A stretch of DNA of 64,000 bases from Alistipes senegalensis JC50 (lineage in GTDB: Bacteria > Bacteroidota > Bacteroidia > Bacteroidales > Rikenellaceae): positions 2,542,001-2,606,000 of the forward strand of contig NZ_CP102252.1 of assembly GCF_025145645.1 (NCBI RefSeq), written 5' to 3'. This document shows positions 29,715 to 38,787 of this stretch, piece after piece (the first letter of the stretch is position 1; every line of letters begins with the position of its first letter). The notes under the pieces are model-generated. The model ran no database searches and was not told where the DNA came from. It saw only the letters and a list, made by a program, of their open reading frames with translations. A program made the translations under genes and the position numbers.

Positions 29715-29743
29715 AAGCCACCGCCCGACGCGGTGGCTTTTGT
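29715..29743 (+). terminator. Rho-independent terminator after tkt
   Basis: AAGCCACCGC and GCGGTGGCTT form a 10-bp perfect stem with loop CCGAC, followed by TTTGTTTTG. It lies after the triplicated tkt 3' end and just before the metK promoter. Confidence 0.88.
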
Positions 29744-29744
29744 T

Positions 29745-29774
29745 TTGCAGATTCCGAAATTATGCCTATCTTTG
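29745..29774 (+). promoter_or_regulatory. Promoter of metK
   Basis: TTG (29745-29747, within TTTTG), 19 bp, TATCTTTG (29767-29774). Transcription would begin near 29781, just ahead of the SAM-II riboswitch candidate. Confidence 0.75.
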
Positions 29775-29800
29775 CAGTCCCGTCTGTCAAGCGGGGAAAT

Positions 29801-29855
29801 GTGGAAAGATTTGACTGATTGCAAACCACAATAAAAAATCGCTAAAACAGCACAT
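29801..29855 (+). promoter_or_regulatory. SAM-II riboswitch candidate upstream of metK
   Basis: The conserved pieces of the SAM-II (SAM-alpha) aptamer occur in the right order. P1 arms are GTGG (29801-29804) and CCAC (29826-29829). The loop contains GATTTGAC and TTGCA. The 3' part has ATAAA (29831-29835) and GCTAAA (29841-29846), the A-rich strand that forms the pseudoknot. The target gene makes S-adenosylmethionine, which fits ligand feedback. The ATG lies about 60 nt downstream, so the mechanism of control is unclear. Confidence 0.8.
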
Positions 29856-29913
29856 TTTTTATTCCCAAGCAGCCAATTTTTCCCATTTTATACGTTTAAC
29901 CATTAAAAAATGT

Positions 29914-31224
<1,311 letters not shown>

Positions 31225-31239
31225 CGGACGAATGTGTTG

Positions 31240-31276
31240 AAAAATCGGGATGTCCGGCGCGGATGTCCCGATTTTT
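31240..31276 (+). terminator. Rho-independent terminator after metK
   Basis: AAAATCGGGA and TCCCGATTTT pair around a 15-base loop that contains a further CC/GG pair; the 3' arm runs into TTTTTG. It begins 16 bp after the metK stop. Confidence 0.88.
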
Positions 31277-31398
31277 GTGTGAAAATGACATACTAACCGG
31301 GCGTTATTGTGCGTTTGTCCTACGAATTTGAAATCTAAACGTACGGCTTATGCAATGAAGTTGCCTCCGATTAATAGAACTTAACACTTTAATTCATT

Positions 31399-32883
31399 AT
31401 GAAAAAGGCATTTTTGATTTTAGGAATAGTCGCCGTGTCGGCCGTAGCCGGCGGACTTACGGCGTGGACCGTTGCGGGCGACCGCAGTGATTCGGTACGA
31501 TATGTCGAGCGCGAGGTGGAACGCACTCCCGCGCTGGGCGCGCAGTTCACCTCCTACCAGGCCGATCAGTATCCCGACCTGACCTATGCCGCCGAGAATG
31601 CGGTGAAGGCCGTCGTGAACATCGAGGCCATCCAGCAGGTCGAGATGCCCCAGCGCCGGGGCGGTTACGACCCGTTCCTGGAGTTCTTCGGCATTCCGCA
31701 GGACTACGGCCGCGGCGACGGGCGTCCGCAGTACCGCGAACAGCGTGCGGGCGGTTCGGGCGTCATTATTTCGGGGGACGGCTACATCGTCACGAACAAC
31801 CACGTGGTGGACGGCGCCTCGAAACTCAAGGTGAAGCTCAACGACGGCCGTTCGTTCGATGCCAAACTCATCGGCAAGGACTCGGCGACGGACCTCGCCC
31901 TGCTGAAGATCGAGGCCGAGGGGCTCCCGACGCTGGCTTTCGGATCGTCCGACGCCCTGCGTCTGGGCGAGTGGGTGTTGGCGATCGGTTCGCCGTTCGA
32001 CCTGCAATCGACCATCACGGCCGGTATCGTGAGCGCCAAGGCGCGTCAGCTGGGCGTCATTCCTAATGACTTCCGCATCGAGGCGTTCATCCAGACCGAC
32101 GCGGCGGTGAATCCCGGCAACTCGGGCGGTGCGCTGGTCAACACGCACGGCGAGCTGGTGGGCATCAACACGCTCATCAAGTCGCAGACGGGCAGCTATG
32201 TGGGCTATTCGTTCGCCATTCCCGAGTCGATCGTCAAGAAGGTCGTGATGGACCTCAAGGAGTTCGGCGTCGTGCAGCGCGCGCTGCTGGGCATCCAGTT
32301 CCGCGTCGTGGATCAGGACTTCCTCGACGAGGAGGGCAAGGAGCTCGGCATCAAGGAGCTCGGCGGGGCCTACGTGGCCGGTGTGATCGAGGGCGGTTCG
32401 GCCTCGGAGGCCGGAATCCGCAAGGGCGACATCATTCTCGACATCGACGGCGTGAAAGTCACCGATCCCTCGACGCTCCAGGAGCAGGTCGCCAAGCGCC
32501 GGCCCAACGATACGGTGAAATTGTCGGTAAAAAGAGACGGCAAGGTGAAACAATTTGACGTTACTTTGCGTAATAAGGCAGGTAAAACGGAATTGGTTAC
32601 CAAGGAGGATGTCGATGTGGTCGAGGCCCTCGGAGGTAAGTTCGCCGATGCGGGCGCCAAACTGTGCCGCGAGCTCGACATCAAGGGCGGCGTGCAGGTG
32701 GTCGGCATCAAGGCCGACGGAATTCTGGCCCGCGCCCGTGTCAAGCAGGGATTTGTAATTACTCACATCAACGACCGTCCGGTCTATTCGCTCAACGACA
32801 TGCAGCGGATGACGGAGAAGGTCACGGCGATCGACGGCGTCTATCCCAACGGACGCTCGGCAAGCTATACGCTGGTGGAGTAG
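31399..32883 (+). CDS. Do/HtrA family periplasmic serine protease
   Basis: The 494-residue protein starts with a signal anchor (residues about 4-26). The trypsin-like triad is visible: His in VTNNHVVDGA, Asp in SATDLALLKI, Ser in VNPGNSGGALV. Two PDZ domains follow, the first from about 295 (GIQFRVVDQDF, SEAGIRKGDIILDIDGVKV) and a shorter second one near the C-terminus (GILARARVKQGFVITHIND). This is the DegP/DegQ arrangement for envelope protein quality control. It is a single gene between the metK terminator and rpoD. Confidence 0.94.
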   Translation: MKKAFLILGIVAVSAVAGGLTAWTVAGDRSDSVRYVEREVERTPALGAQFTSYQADQYPDLTYAAENAVKAVVNIEAIQQVEMPQRRGGYDPFLEFFGIPQDYGRGDGRPQYREQRAGGSGVIISGDGYIVTNNHVVDGASKLKVKLNDGRSFDAKLIGKDSATDLALLKIEAEGLPTLAFGSSDALRLGEWVLAIGSPFDLQSTITAGIVSAKARQLGVIPNDFRIEAFIQTDAAVNPGNSGGALVNTHGELVGINTLIKSQTGSYVGYSFAIPESIVKKVVMDLKEFGVVQRALLGIQFRVVDQDFLDEEGKELGIKELGGAYVAGVIEGGSASEAGIRKGDIILDIDGVKVTDPSTLQEQVAKRRPNDTVKLSVKRDGKVKQFDVTLRNKAGKTELVTKEDVDVVEALGGKFADAGAKLCRELDIKGGVQVVGIKADGILARARVKQGFVITHINDRPVYSLNDMQRMTEKVTAIDGVYPNGRSASYTLVE

Positions 32884-32938
32884 GTACGTGGACCCGGGCG
32901 GGTTGTGCAGAGAGATAATTTTTTAGGTAGTTAGAGAT

Positions 32939-33799
32939 ATGCGTCAATTAAAGATCACAAAGTCCATCACCAACCGCGAAAGCGCCTCGCTGGACAAGTA
33001 CTTGCAGGAAATCGGCAAGGAGGAGCTCATCACGGTCGAGGAGGAGGTGGAACTCGCCCAGCGAATCAAGAAAGGAGACCAGGAAGCGCTCGAAAAGCTC
33101 ACCAAAGCCAATCTGCGCTTCGTGGTGTCCGTGGCCAAACAATACCAGAATCAGGGACTGAGCCTCCCGGACCTGATCAACGAGGGCAACCTCGGACTGA
33201 TCAAGGCCGCCGAGAAGTTCGACGAAACCCGCGGCTTCAAGTTCATCTCCTACGCTGTGTGGTGGATTCGCCAGTCGATCCTTCAGGCGTTGGCCGAGCA
33301 GTCGCGCATCGTGCGCCTGCCGCTGAACCAGGTGGGGTCGCTGAACAAGATCAACAAGGCGTTCGCCCGCTTCGAACAGGAGCACGAGCGCACGCCGTCG
33401 CCCGAGGAGCTGGCCACGGAGCTGGAACTCCCGAAGGAGAAGGTCACCGACACGCTGCGTGTCGCCGGCCGCCACGTTTCGGTGGACGCTCCGTTCGCCG
33501 ACGGAGAGGACAATTCGCTGCTCGACGTGCTGGTGAATCCCGATTCGCCCAACGCCGACCGCGGGCTGATCAACGAGTCGTTATCGACGGAAGTGGACCG
33601 TGCGCTGGAGACCCTGACGGAGCGTGAGCGCGACATCATCAAGTATTTCTTCGGCATCGGTACCTCGGAGATGACCCTCGAGGAGATCGGCGAGAAGTTC
33701 GACCTGACGCGCGAGCGTGTGCGTCAGATCAAGGAGAAGGCCATCCGCCGCCTCCGCCACTCGTCGCGGTCGAAGTTGCTGAAATCCTATCTGGGATAG
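32939..33799 (+). CDS. rpoD: Primary RNA polymerase sigma factor (sigma-70 family)
   Basis: At 286 residues it is the short primary sigma factor of Bacteroidetes, without region 1.1. Region 1.2 contains SLDKYLQEIGKEELI. Region 2 contains LRFVVSVAKQYQNQGLSLPDLINEGN and FISYAVWWIRQSI. Region 4 contains LTLEEIGEKFDLTRERVRQIKEKAIRRLR in slightly variant form (MTLEEIGEKF). It reads the TAnnTTTG promoters found throughout the window. Confidence 0.95.
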   Translation: MRQLKITKSITNRESASLDKYLQEIGKEELITVEEEVELAQRIKKGDQEALEKLTKANLRFVVSVAKQYQNQGLSLPDLINEGNLGLIKAAEKFDETRGFKFISYAVWWIRQSILQALAEQSRIVRLPLNQVGSLNKINKAFARFEQEHERTPSPEELATELELPKEKVTDTLRVAGRHVSVDAPFADGEDNSLLDVLVNPDSPNADRGLINESLSTEVDRALETLTERERDIIKYFFGIGTSEMTLEEIGEKFDLTRERVRQIKEKAIRRLRHSSRSKLLKSYLG

Positions 33800-33868
33800 G
33801 GAGTCCCGCAGTCCGTAAAAAATCCCGGCCTCGCCAGAGAGTTCCGGGGATAAAAAACAGAGGTATAA

Positions 33869-33910
33869 AAAAGTGTAAAGCAAAAGATAATCAAATAATT
33901 ATACACTTTT
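33869..33910 (+). terminator. Probable terminator of rpoD
   Basis: AAAAGTGTA (33869-33877) and TACACTTTT (33902-33910) form a 9-bp stem with an AT-rich 24-base loop. A second imperfect GC-rich hairpin with CCCGG and CCGGG arms precedes it near 33818-33850. Confidence 0.55.
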
Positions 33911-33916
33911 CTTCAG

Positions 33917-34000
33917 TACCTTTGTTTTAGAAAAAAAGTAGAATAAGGTAATGTTAAACGAGGTTTCGGTTTCCAAATCGTTACCTCGTTTCTTTTGCTC
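33917..34000 (+). ncRNA. Possible short transcription unit at the island border
   Basis: A -7 box TACCTTTG (33917-33924) is followed by 30 AT-rich bases, then a 9-bp stem AAACGAGGT (33956-33964) / ACCTCGTTT (33983-33991) and CTTTTG. A transcript started here would be about 60-70 nt and end in the hairpin. There is no open frame. It may be a small RNA or only regulatory debris before the integrase. Confidence 0.35.
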
Positions 34001-34048
34001 TATTATTCATAGAAACGTGATTTTCAGTTTCTTGCATCTCTATTCATC

Positions 34049-34079
34049 TTGACATACGACTCTGCTGAAATTATTTTTG
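34049..34079 (+). promoter_or_regulatory. Promoter of the island integrase
   Basis: TTG (34049-34051), 20 bp, TATTTTTG (34072-34079), 21 bp before the integrase ATG. It is a full match to the Bacteroidetes promoter pattern. Confidence 0.75.
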
Positions 34080-34100
34080 CAACCCTAAAAAGCAGAGTTT

Positions 34101-35318
34101 ATGCGCAGCACGTTCAAGGTTCTGTTCTACCTCAAAAGGAACAAATGTAAGGATCAGAAAGTCGTCCCTGTCATGGGTCGCATTACAGTCAACGGCAGTA
34201 TCGCCCAGTTCAGCGCGAAGCTCTCCGTCCCGGAGACGCTTTGGGAAGTCAGCGGCGGCCGCGCCAAGGGCCGTAGTCTCGAAGCGGATCGCATCAACCG
34301 CCATCTGGACAATATCCGCACCCAGATCGGCAAGCACTATCAGGATATCTGCAACCGGGAGTCGTACGTTACGGCCGAAAAGGTCAAGAATGCCTATCTC
34401 GGCTTCGGCGAGAAATACCGTCTGCTTCTCGAAGCGTTCGAGAAGTTTACTGCCGACCTCAAGAAACGTGTCGGCATCGACCGCTGCCACGGTACATGGA
34501 ACCGCTACTATAAATCCATCGACCATCTGCGGACTTTCATGCGTAAGGAGTATAACGTGAGCGATATGCCGTTGGCGGAGTTGGAGCAGTCGTTCATCGA
34601 GCAATACCACGTCTACCTTAAATCCGATCTGGGCCTCAAGCCCATGACCGTCAGCGGTTATCTCACATGTCTGAAATACGTTGTCAAAATCGCGTTCAAC
34701 AACGGCTGGATGCCACGCAACCCCTTTTCCCTCTATCAATATACGGCTCCGAATCCGGAACGCAGTTTTTTAACGGAAGATGAACTCCACCGTATGATGA
34801 CTACCGAGCTGCGTTATAAGCGTCAGGACTATAACCGCGATATGTTCCTTTTCTCCTGCTTCACGGGCATCTGCTATGCGGATATGGCCTCGCTGACCTA
34901 TGACCAGATCGAACAGGATGCGCAGGGCGAGTGGTGGATCAGCGGCAACCGCCAGAAGACCGAAACCAAATACGTTGTCAAGCTGCTGCCTTATGCGTTG
35001 TTCATCCTGAACAAGTATCGGGGCCTGACCGGCGACGGACGTGTTTTTGCCATGTCTACACTCGATTCGATCGACGACAGCCTGAAAAACATCGCCCGGG
35101 AGTGCGGCATCGACAAACAACTCTCGTTCCATATCGCCCGACACACGTACGCCACGACGATCTGCCTGTCGAACGGTGTGAGTCTGGAGACGCTTTCGAA
35201 GATGCTGGGACATAAACAGATTACCACGACCCAAATCTATGCGAAAGTCACCCAGCCGATGATCGACCGTGAGGTTACTATGCTCCGGGAGAAACTGGCA
35301 ACGAAATTCTCCGTGTAG
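34101..35318 (+). CDS. Tyrosine recombinase (integrase of the 34-54 kb island)
   Basis: The 405-residue protein has an arm-binding N-terminus, a SAM-like core-binding domain (about 105-205, YKSIDHLRTFMRKEYN) and a catalytic domain. HIARHTYAT carries the HxxR pair, LGHKQITTTQIYAKV carries the second His and the nucleophile Tyr. The first catalytic arginine is replaced: the TGxR position reads FTGICYAD. The CTnDOT integrase also lacks this arginine (it has serine), so this is a conjugative-transposon-type feature of Bacteroidetes. Two HTH genes follow downstream. Confidence 0.92.
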   Translation: MRSTFKVLFYLKRNKCKDQKVVPVMGRITVNGSIAQFSAKLSVPETLWEVSGGRAKGRSLEADRINRHLDNIRTQIGKHYQDICNRESYVTAEKVKNAYLGFGEKYRLLLEAFEKFTADLKKRVGIDRCHGTWNRYYKSIDHLRTFMRKEYNVSDMPLAELEQSFIEQYHVYLKSDLGLKPMTVSGYLTCLKYVVKIAFNNGWMPRNPFSLYQYTAPNPERSFLTEDELHRMMTTELRYKRQDYNRDMFLFSCFTGICYADMASLTYDQIEQDAQGEWWISGNRQKTETKYVVKLLPYALFILNKYRGLTGDGRVFAMSTLDSIDDSLKNIARECGIDKQLSFHIARHTYATTICLSNGVSLETLSKMLGHKQITTTQIYAKVTQPMIDREVTMLREKLATKFSV

Positions 35319-35423
35319 ACATTTTGCGATAAAGTATATAAATATATTATGTATTTACATACTTGTATAAACTCATCATTCGGTCGTTGCATCTTTGCGG
35401 CGATAACCGACTGTAATCCGATA

Positions 35424-35723
35424 ATGGAACGACTCGATGAGATTTTGGAAATCGTCCGTGAGATCCGCGAGGATATCGCCTATATGAAACGGCACCGGAA
35501 TATGCTTTGCGGTACGCCGATCCTTGAAGTGAGCGAGGTCTGCGACCTGCTGAAGATCAGCGATCGTCAGTTGCGCCGCTACTGCGTCAGCGGTCAGCTC
35601 ACCGGTTTCCACTTCGGGCGCCGTCTTATGTTCTCCGCTGCCGAGATAAACCGTTTTGTCGAGCGGATCGACACGGAGTGCCGACAGCGAAAAGAACTTA
35701 AAAACCGGATCAGGAACCTTTAA
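35424..35723 (+). CDS. Excisionase-like helix-turn-helix protein
   Basis: The 99-residue protein has an N-terminal helical segment (MERLDEILEIVREIREDIAY) and a MerR/excisionase-type HTH domain (LEVSEVCDLLKISDRQLRRYCVSGQLTGFHFGRRLMF). Such proteins follow the integrase in Bacteroidetes conjugative elements and act in excision or regulation. I chose the ATG at 35424 because the longer frame includes a -7-like box (CATCTTTG, 35390-35397). Confidence 0.8.
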   Translation: MERLDEILEIVREIREDIAYMKRHRNMLCGTPILEVSEVCDLLKISDRQLRRYCVSGQLTGFHFGRRLMFSAAEINRFVERIDTECRQRKELKNRIRNL

Positions 35724-35734
35724 TTCATAACCCT

Positions 35735-36064
35735 ATGCCTGACAAGTATTATTTGGTGGAGTCCGGAGCCTTGGAGAAACTGCTCCGCACGCATTTTCTG
35801 CTGACACAATCCACACTGCTCTTCGAACACCTGTTGAGCCACAGCGACCGCCCGATGTTCCTCTCGGCCCGCAAGGTCTGCGAGGTGCTGGGTCTGGACC
35901 GTCACCAGCTCGAACAATGCCGTAAAAAGCGGATGATCCGCGCCCGTGCCGTCAACGGACAGATGATGTACGATACCTACGAGTTGCTTGCGCTTACTGA
36001 ACTTTTCTACCGCCGGAAGCTGCGGAAGACCCTCTCCCGGATACCGCAGTTCACGGTGCGCTAA
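35735..36064 (+). CDS. Second helix-turn-helix protein of the integration module
   Basis: The 109-residue protein has an HTH-like core, FLSARKVCEVLGLDRHQLEQCRKKRMIRARAVNGQMMYDTYELL. It is similar in plan to the preceding gene, from which it is 11 bp apart. The pair integrase, HTH, HTH is common at the end of Bacteroidetes mobile elements, so a role in excision control is likely but not proven. A stem-loop follows the stop codon. Confidence 0.7.
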   Translation: MPDKYYLVESGALEKLLRTHFLLTQSTLLFEHLLSHSDRPMFLSARKVCEVLGLDRHQLEQCRKKRMIRARAVNGQMMYDTYELLALTELFYRRKLRKTLSRIPQFTVR

Positions 36065-36068
36065 CCGA

Positions 36069-36106
36069 AAGGGACTGACTGCATCCGCAGCAGTCTCTTT
36101 TTGTTT
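36069..36106 (+). terminator. Terminator after the integration module
   Basis: GACTG-A-CTGC and GCAG-C-AGTC form an imperfect stem (about 36073-36095) followed by TCTTTTTGTTTTG. It closes the integrase-HTH-HTH set. Confidence 0.65.
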
Positions 36107-36146
36107 TGAGACAGCACGAATAATAATTAAAAATCCCTTTGTGAAC

Positions 36147-36285
36147 GCCGGCCTCGGGGCAAGATAGCGCCGGACACGTTCCGGCGTCAAATTTTTGCGG
36201 CACGATCTCCACCCTTCGGGTCGTATCGCCCCTCAAAAATTTGCCTTGTCCGTGCCGTCGCTGATAATCCCGCCCCGAAGCCGGC
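36147..36285. other. Densely structured non-coding region with nested and crossed inverted repeats
   Basis: The outer arms GCCGGCCTCGGGGC (36147-36160) and GCCCCGAAGCCGGC (36272-36285) match at 13 of 14 positions. Inside are CGCCGG/CCGGCG (36168-36186), AAATTTTTG (36189-36197) with CAAAAATTT (36234-36242), CGGCACG (36198-36204) with CGTGCCG (36251-36257), and a small ACCC-TTC-GGGT hairpin. The AAATTTTTG and CGGCACG pairings cross each other, so they cannot all form at once. It may be a transfer origin, replication origin or recombination site; none is proven. Confidence 0.6.
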
Positions 36286-36345
36286 TTCTCACTTTTCATA
36301 GCGAGTATTCGCCGGCCGTATGTCAAACCAAAATCCATTTCGAAT

Positions 36346-36546
36346 ATGAAGAATCAGAAATTCGAGATTGCGGTAGCGGGTTACGACTACCGCTTCAAGA
36401 CCTACGCCCGGGACGGCGTGGAGGCATCGGTAAAGGTGAAATGCTTCCTCGGAAAGCCCGATGCCGAGTGTACGATCCTTATTCCGACGTTGAATGACTA
36501 CCTGCGGGAAACGGAATCCTGCCGTAGGCAGGTCGCTCAGCGATGA
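36346..36546 (+). CDS. Small island protein of unknown function
   Basis: The 66-residue product begins MKNQKFEIAVAGYDYRFKTYARDG and is rich in beta-strand-like alternation in its first half. I recognise no family domain. Its stop overlaps the next start by 4 bp (ATGA), which supports that it is translated. It is the first gene after the structured region at 36147-36285. Confidence 0.6.
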   Translation: MKNQKFEIAVAGYDYRFKTYARDGVEASVKVKCFLGKPDAECTILIPTLNDYLRETESCRRQVAQR

Positions 36547-37196
36547 GAAAGTGGATCGATCAGTCGACCTTCGACGAGCTGCTGCTCGCCAATGCCGAGG
36601 ATAACGTAGAGCGGGCTATTCAAAGCGCATCGGCCGTATTGGAAACAGTGCAGGAGTTCGTTCCGGAGGCAGCCTTGTTCTACCGTGTTACACATGCCGA
36701 GGACAGCCTGAAAAACTATTTCGAGGAGGCGTGCACCGGTTTCCGAAGAAACGGCATCCTGTTTCTCGTCCGCCAATATTTCTATCCAAAACCCTATTAC
36801 GACCTTCGATTCGATTGGTCGTTCCTCCGGTATGCGGACAACTACTCCTACGGCAAGGCTTTCGACAAACAAACCGCGCCGAACCGTATCGGAGTTTTCA
36901 CCCGGAAGAAGATCGACGATTGGGTGGAGTACCTCACGCAGGGTTACCGAAGCCTCGAACGGATCAATGCGGAGAACGAGCGAAAAGTGACCGGATACCG
37001 CAATCGATTGGAAGCAATACCTGATGTGGTTTGGGAATATTACAAAAATCGCGGTCATATCACACGGCACGGTCTGACCTATACTTTCGAGATACGGCAG
37101 ACGGATTACAGCGAAAAGATCTCTTTGGACTATCGGTGCCGCACGCTCGACGATTTCCTTGCACTCTCCGACAATAAATTCACACCTAAACCTTAA
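36543..37196 (+). CDS. Island protein of unknown function
   Basis: The 217-residue soluble protein starts MRKWIDQSTFDELLLANAEDNV. It is rich in aromatic residues and charges, with no signal peptide and no motif I recognise. It is coupled to the preceding gene (4-bp overlap) and followed 6 bp later by the next one, so it belongs to a run of co-directional small genes from 36.3 to 40.9 kb. Confidence 0.6.
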   Translation: MRKWIDQSTFDELLLANAEDNVERAIQSASAVLETVQEFVPEAALFYRVTHAEDSLKNYFEEACTGFRRNGILFLVRQYFYPKPYYDLRFDWSFLRYADNYSYGKAFDKQTAPNRIGVFTRKKIDDWVEYLTQGYRSLERINAENERKVTGYRNRLEAIPDVVWEYYKNRGHITRHGLTYTFEIRQTDYSEKISLDYRCRTLDDFLALSDNKFTPKP

Positions 37197-37202
37197 ACGA
37201 CT

Positions 37203-37415
37203 ATGGAACGAAACATTATTATCGAAAATATCTGCACTGCGTGCCGCTGCGGCGAACGTCGCGCCGAGGAATATTTGGCCGCGGAACTTCGCAACCTGCG
37301 GGAACTGCGGGATGCCGGGGCTCTGTGCTACGGCGATCTTGAAACGGCCTGTTCTGGGCTGGGACTGGACTTCGATTATACGGACTATTTCTGTCAGGCC
37401 TTGTCACTGAACTAA
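37203..37415 (+). CDS. Small cysteine-containing island protein
   Basis: The 70-residue product contains CTACRCGERRAEEYLAAEL, a short helical segment with a CxxCxC cluster near residues 12-17, and an acidic C-terminus. No family is recognised. It sits 6 bp after the previous gene and 12 bp before the next. Confidence 0.55.
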   Translation: MERNIIIENICTACRCGERRAEEYLAAELRNLRELRDAGALCYGDLETACSGLGLDFDYTDYFCQALSLN

Positions 37416-37427
37416 CTCCGATTTACG

Positions 37428-37727
37428 ATGAACAATCTTTGTTTCAACCGTTTCACACTGCGGACGGACGATGCGAAAACCCGCCGTAAAATCCTTCGCT
37501 GGCTGGCGCTCAATTACCGCTTGTACGAATACCTCCCCTCGGAGGCAGAGATCCGCGGACGGTTCATCTCGCGCAAACCCTTTCCCGCCGAAGCGCTCCG
37601 GCGCCAGATCGGGAAACTGCGCGGCGACAGGACTCTGTTCCTGCGGATTGTCTCTACGGACTTATACTCGCTCTATGTGGAAGGTAATGTCTATCTGCTC
37701 GGGGCGTGGTACCGAATCTTTCTTTAA
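37428..37727 (+). CDS. Small basic island protein of unknown function
   Basis: The 99-residue protein begins MNNLCFNRFTLRTDDAKTRRKIL. It resembles small accessory proteins of Bacteroidetes elements but carries no domain I can name. After the stop a GC-rich stem-loop with GCCGCC / GGCGGC arms lies at about 37736-37763. Confidence 0.5.
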   Translation: MNNLCFNRFTLRTDDAKTRRKILRWLALNYRLYEYLPSEAEIRGRFISRKPFPAEALRRQIGKLRGDRTLFLRIVSTDLYSLYVEGNVYLLGAWYRIFL

Positions 37728-37775
37728 TAACCTGCCGCCTGCTCCGCAACGAGCGGGCGGCGTCATTTCCATATC

Positions 37776-38099
37776 ATGGCATACGAATCATCCATTCCTT
37801 TCGCGGATATCAGGGATTTCCGCGAGGCCGAGATCAACGGCATCTCTGCTCTTTTCACTATGTGTCGCCTCGATTCCGAAACCCTTCCCGCCGATTTTCA
37901 TTCGTGCGAGGTCATGGGCGGTCGGGGCAGCGATTTCCAGTGGCTCGTTCCGCTGGCTTTGGCAAACTTCACCGGAACGTTCGTCTCCCGGCAGCCCCTG
38001 CTCCGGGAAGGACAGGCGTACGCTGAAATACGCCGGTACGGCATCTATGACGCGACGACAGTCGACGAATGGTCTGAAAACAACAACGATAACTCTTAA
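37776..38099 (+). CDS. Island protein of unknown function
   Basis: The 107-residue protein starts MAYESSIPFADIRDFREAEINGIS. Its length, acidic tail and lack of membrane segments fit a small cytoplasmic protein. No domain is recognised. It is 5 bp from the following gene. Confidence 0.55.
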   Translation: MAYESSIPFADIRDFREAEINGISALFTMCRLDSETLPADFHSCEVMGGRGSDFQWLVPLALANFTGTFVSRQPLLREGQAYAEIRRYGIYDATTVDEWSENNNDNS

Positions 38100-38104
38100 A
38101 CACT

Positions 38105-38542
38105 ATGCGACGAAAATTCAAACTGAAGGTCAGCTATACCTTCAACGGCTGTTTTACCCTGCGTGCGGCTTCCGGCAAGGAGGCCGCACGTCTTGTTTCC
38201 GAACAATGCGGAACGGTTCTGAGTGCGATTCAAACGACTCTCGGCGAAGAATCCGAGGTAGACTGGCATTTCGACAAACATCCCCGGCTTGCAATCCGGG
38301 AAGTAATCGCTCTTCCGGAAACCCTTGACGGGGAGAAGCTGCCGCGCGTGCAGGTCTTTCACCCCGGGCAGCGTGTCTTCCGGAGCGATCCCGACTATGA
38401 AATGTCCGGTTGTTGTGTCGTCTGTTCGGGTAATGACGATAAGGAGACACCCTCCGACAAGGATCTTATCCTGATCTGCTGCTCAGACTCGGAAACTGAA
38501 GTCTATCCATGCGAACTACGTCCCATATCCGATAATCATTAA
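38105..38542 (+). CDS. Island protein of unknown function
   Basis: The 145-residue protein has a basic start (MRRKFKLKVSYTFNG) and a cysteine-containing C-terminal part (GCCVVCSGNDD and ICCSDSETEVYPC). The cysteines could bind metal, but the spacing fits no family I know. It follows the previous gene closely and lies 12 bp before the next. Confidence 0.5.
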   Translation: MRRKFKLKVSYTFNGCFTLRAASGKEAARLVSEQCGTVLSAIQTTLGEESEVDWHFDKHPRLAIREVIALPETLDGEKLPRVQVFHPGQRVFRSDPDYEMSGCCVVCSGNDDKETPSDKDLILICCSDSETEVYPCELRPISDNH

Positions 38543-38554
38543 AGACACCTTCAA

Positions 38555-38770
38555 ATGAACATGCAGGAATCCGATTTCCGGAGTGCGCTGGAAATCATCA
38601 CCCGAAACAACAGAATCACTGTGTCGTTCAACACACCGATCGCCGACAACTACTCCCAAGTCTATCCGCTTCTTATCCATGAGAGCAACGCTTCGGTACT
38701 GAAACAGCTCCATGAGGCGGGCTTCTCGATGAGCATGACGAAAAAAGGACTGGAAGTGTCGAAGTATTAA
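38555..38770 (+). CDS. Small island protein of unknown function
   Basis: The 71-residue product (MNMQESDFRSALEIITRNN...) has an alternating hydrophobic pattern and ends in KKGLEVSKY. No family is recognised. Its place within a tight run of co-directional genes supports it. Confidence 0.5.
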   Translation: MNMQESDFRSALEIITRNNRITVSFNTPIADNYSQVYPLLIHESNASVLKQLHEAGFSMSMTKKGLEVSKY

Positions 38771-38787
38771 CCTCAAATAATCGCGCA

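Noticed and set aside
33800..34100. tRNA gene or attachment site at the left border of the first island
   Set aside because: No cloverleaf could be built, and I found no convincing direct repeat shared with the region 54233-54746.
36051..36338. A 95-codon minus-strand frame over the structured region
   Set aside because: It covers nested inverted repeats and a terminator; the apparent protein reflects conserved DNA structure, not coding selection.
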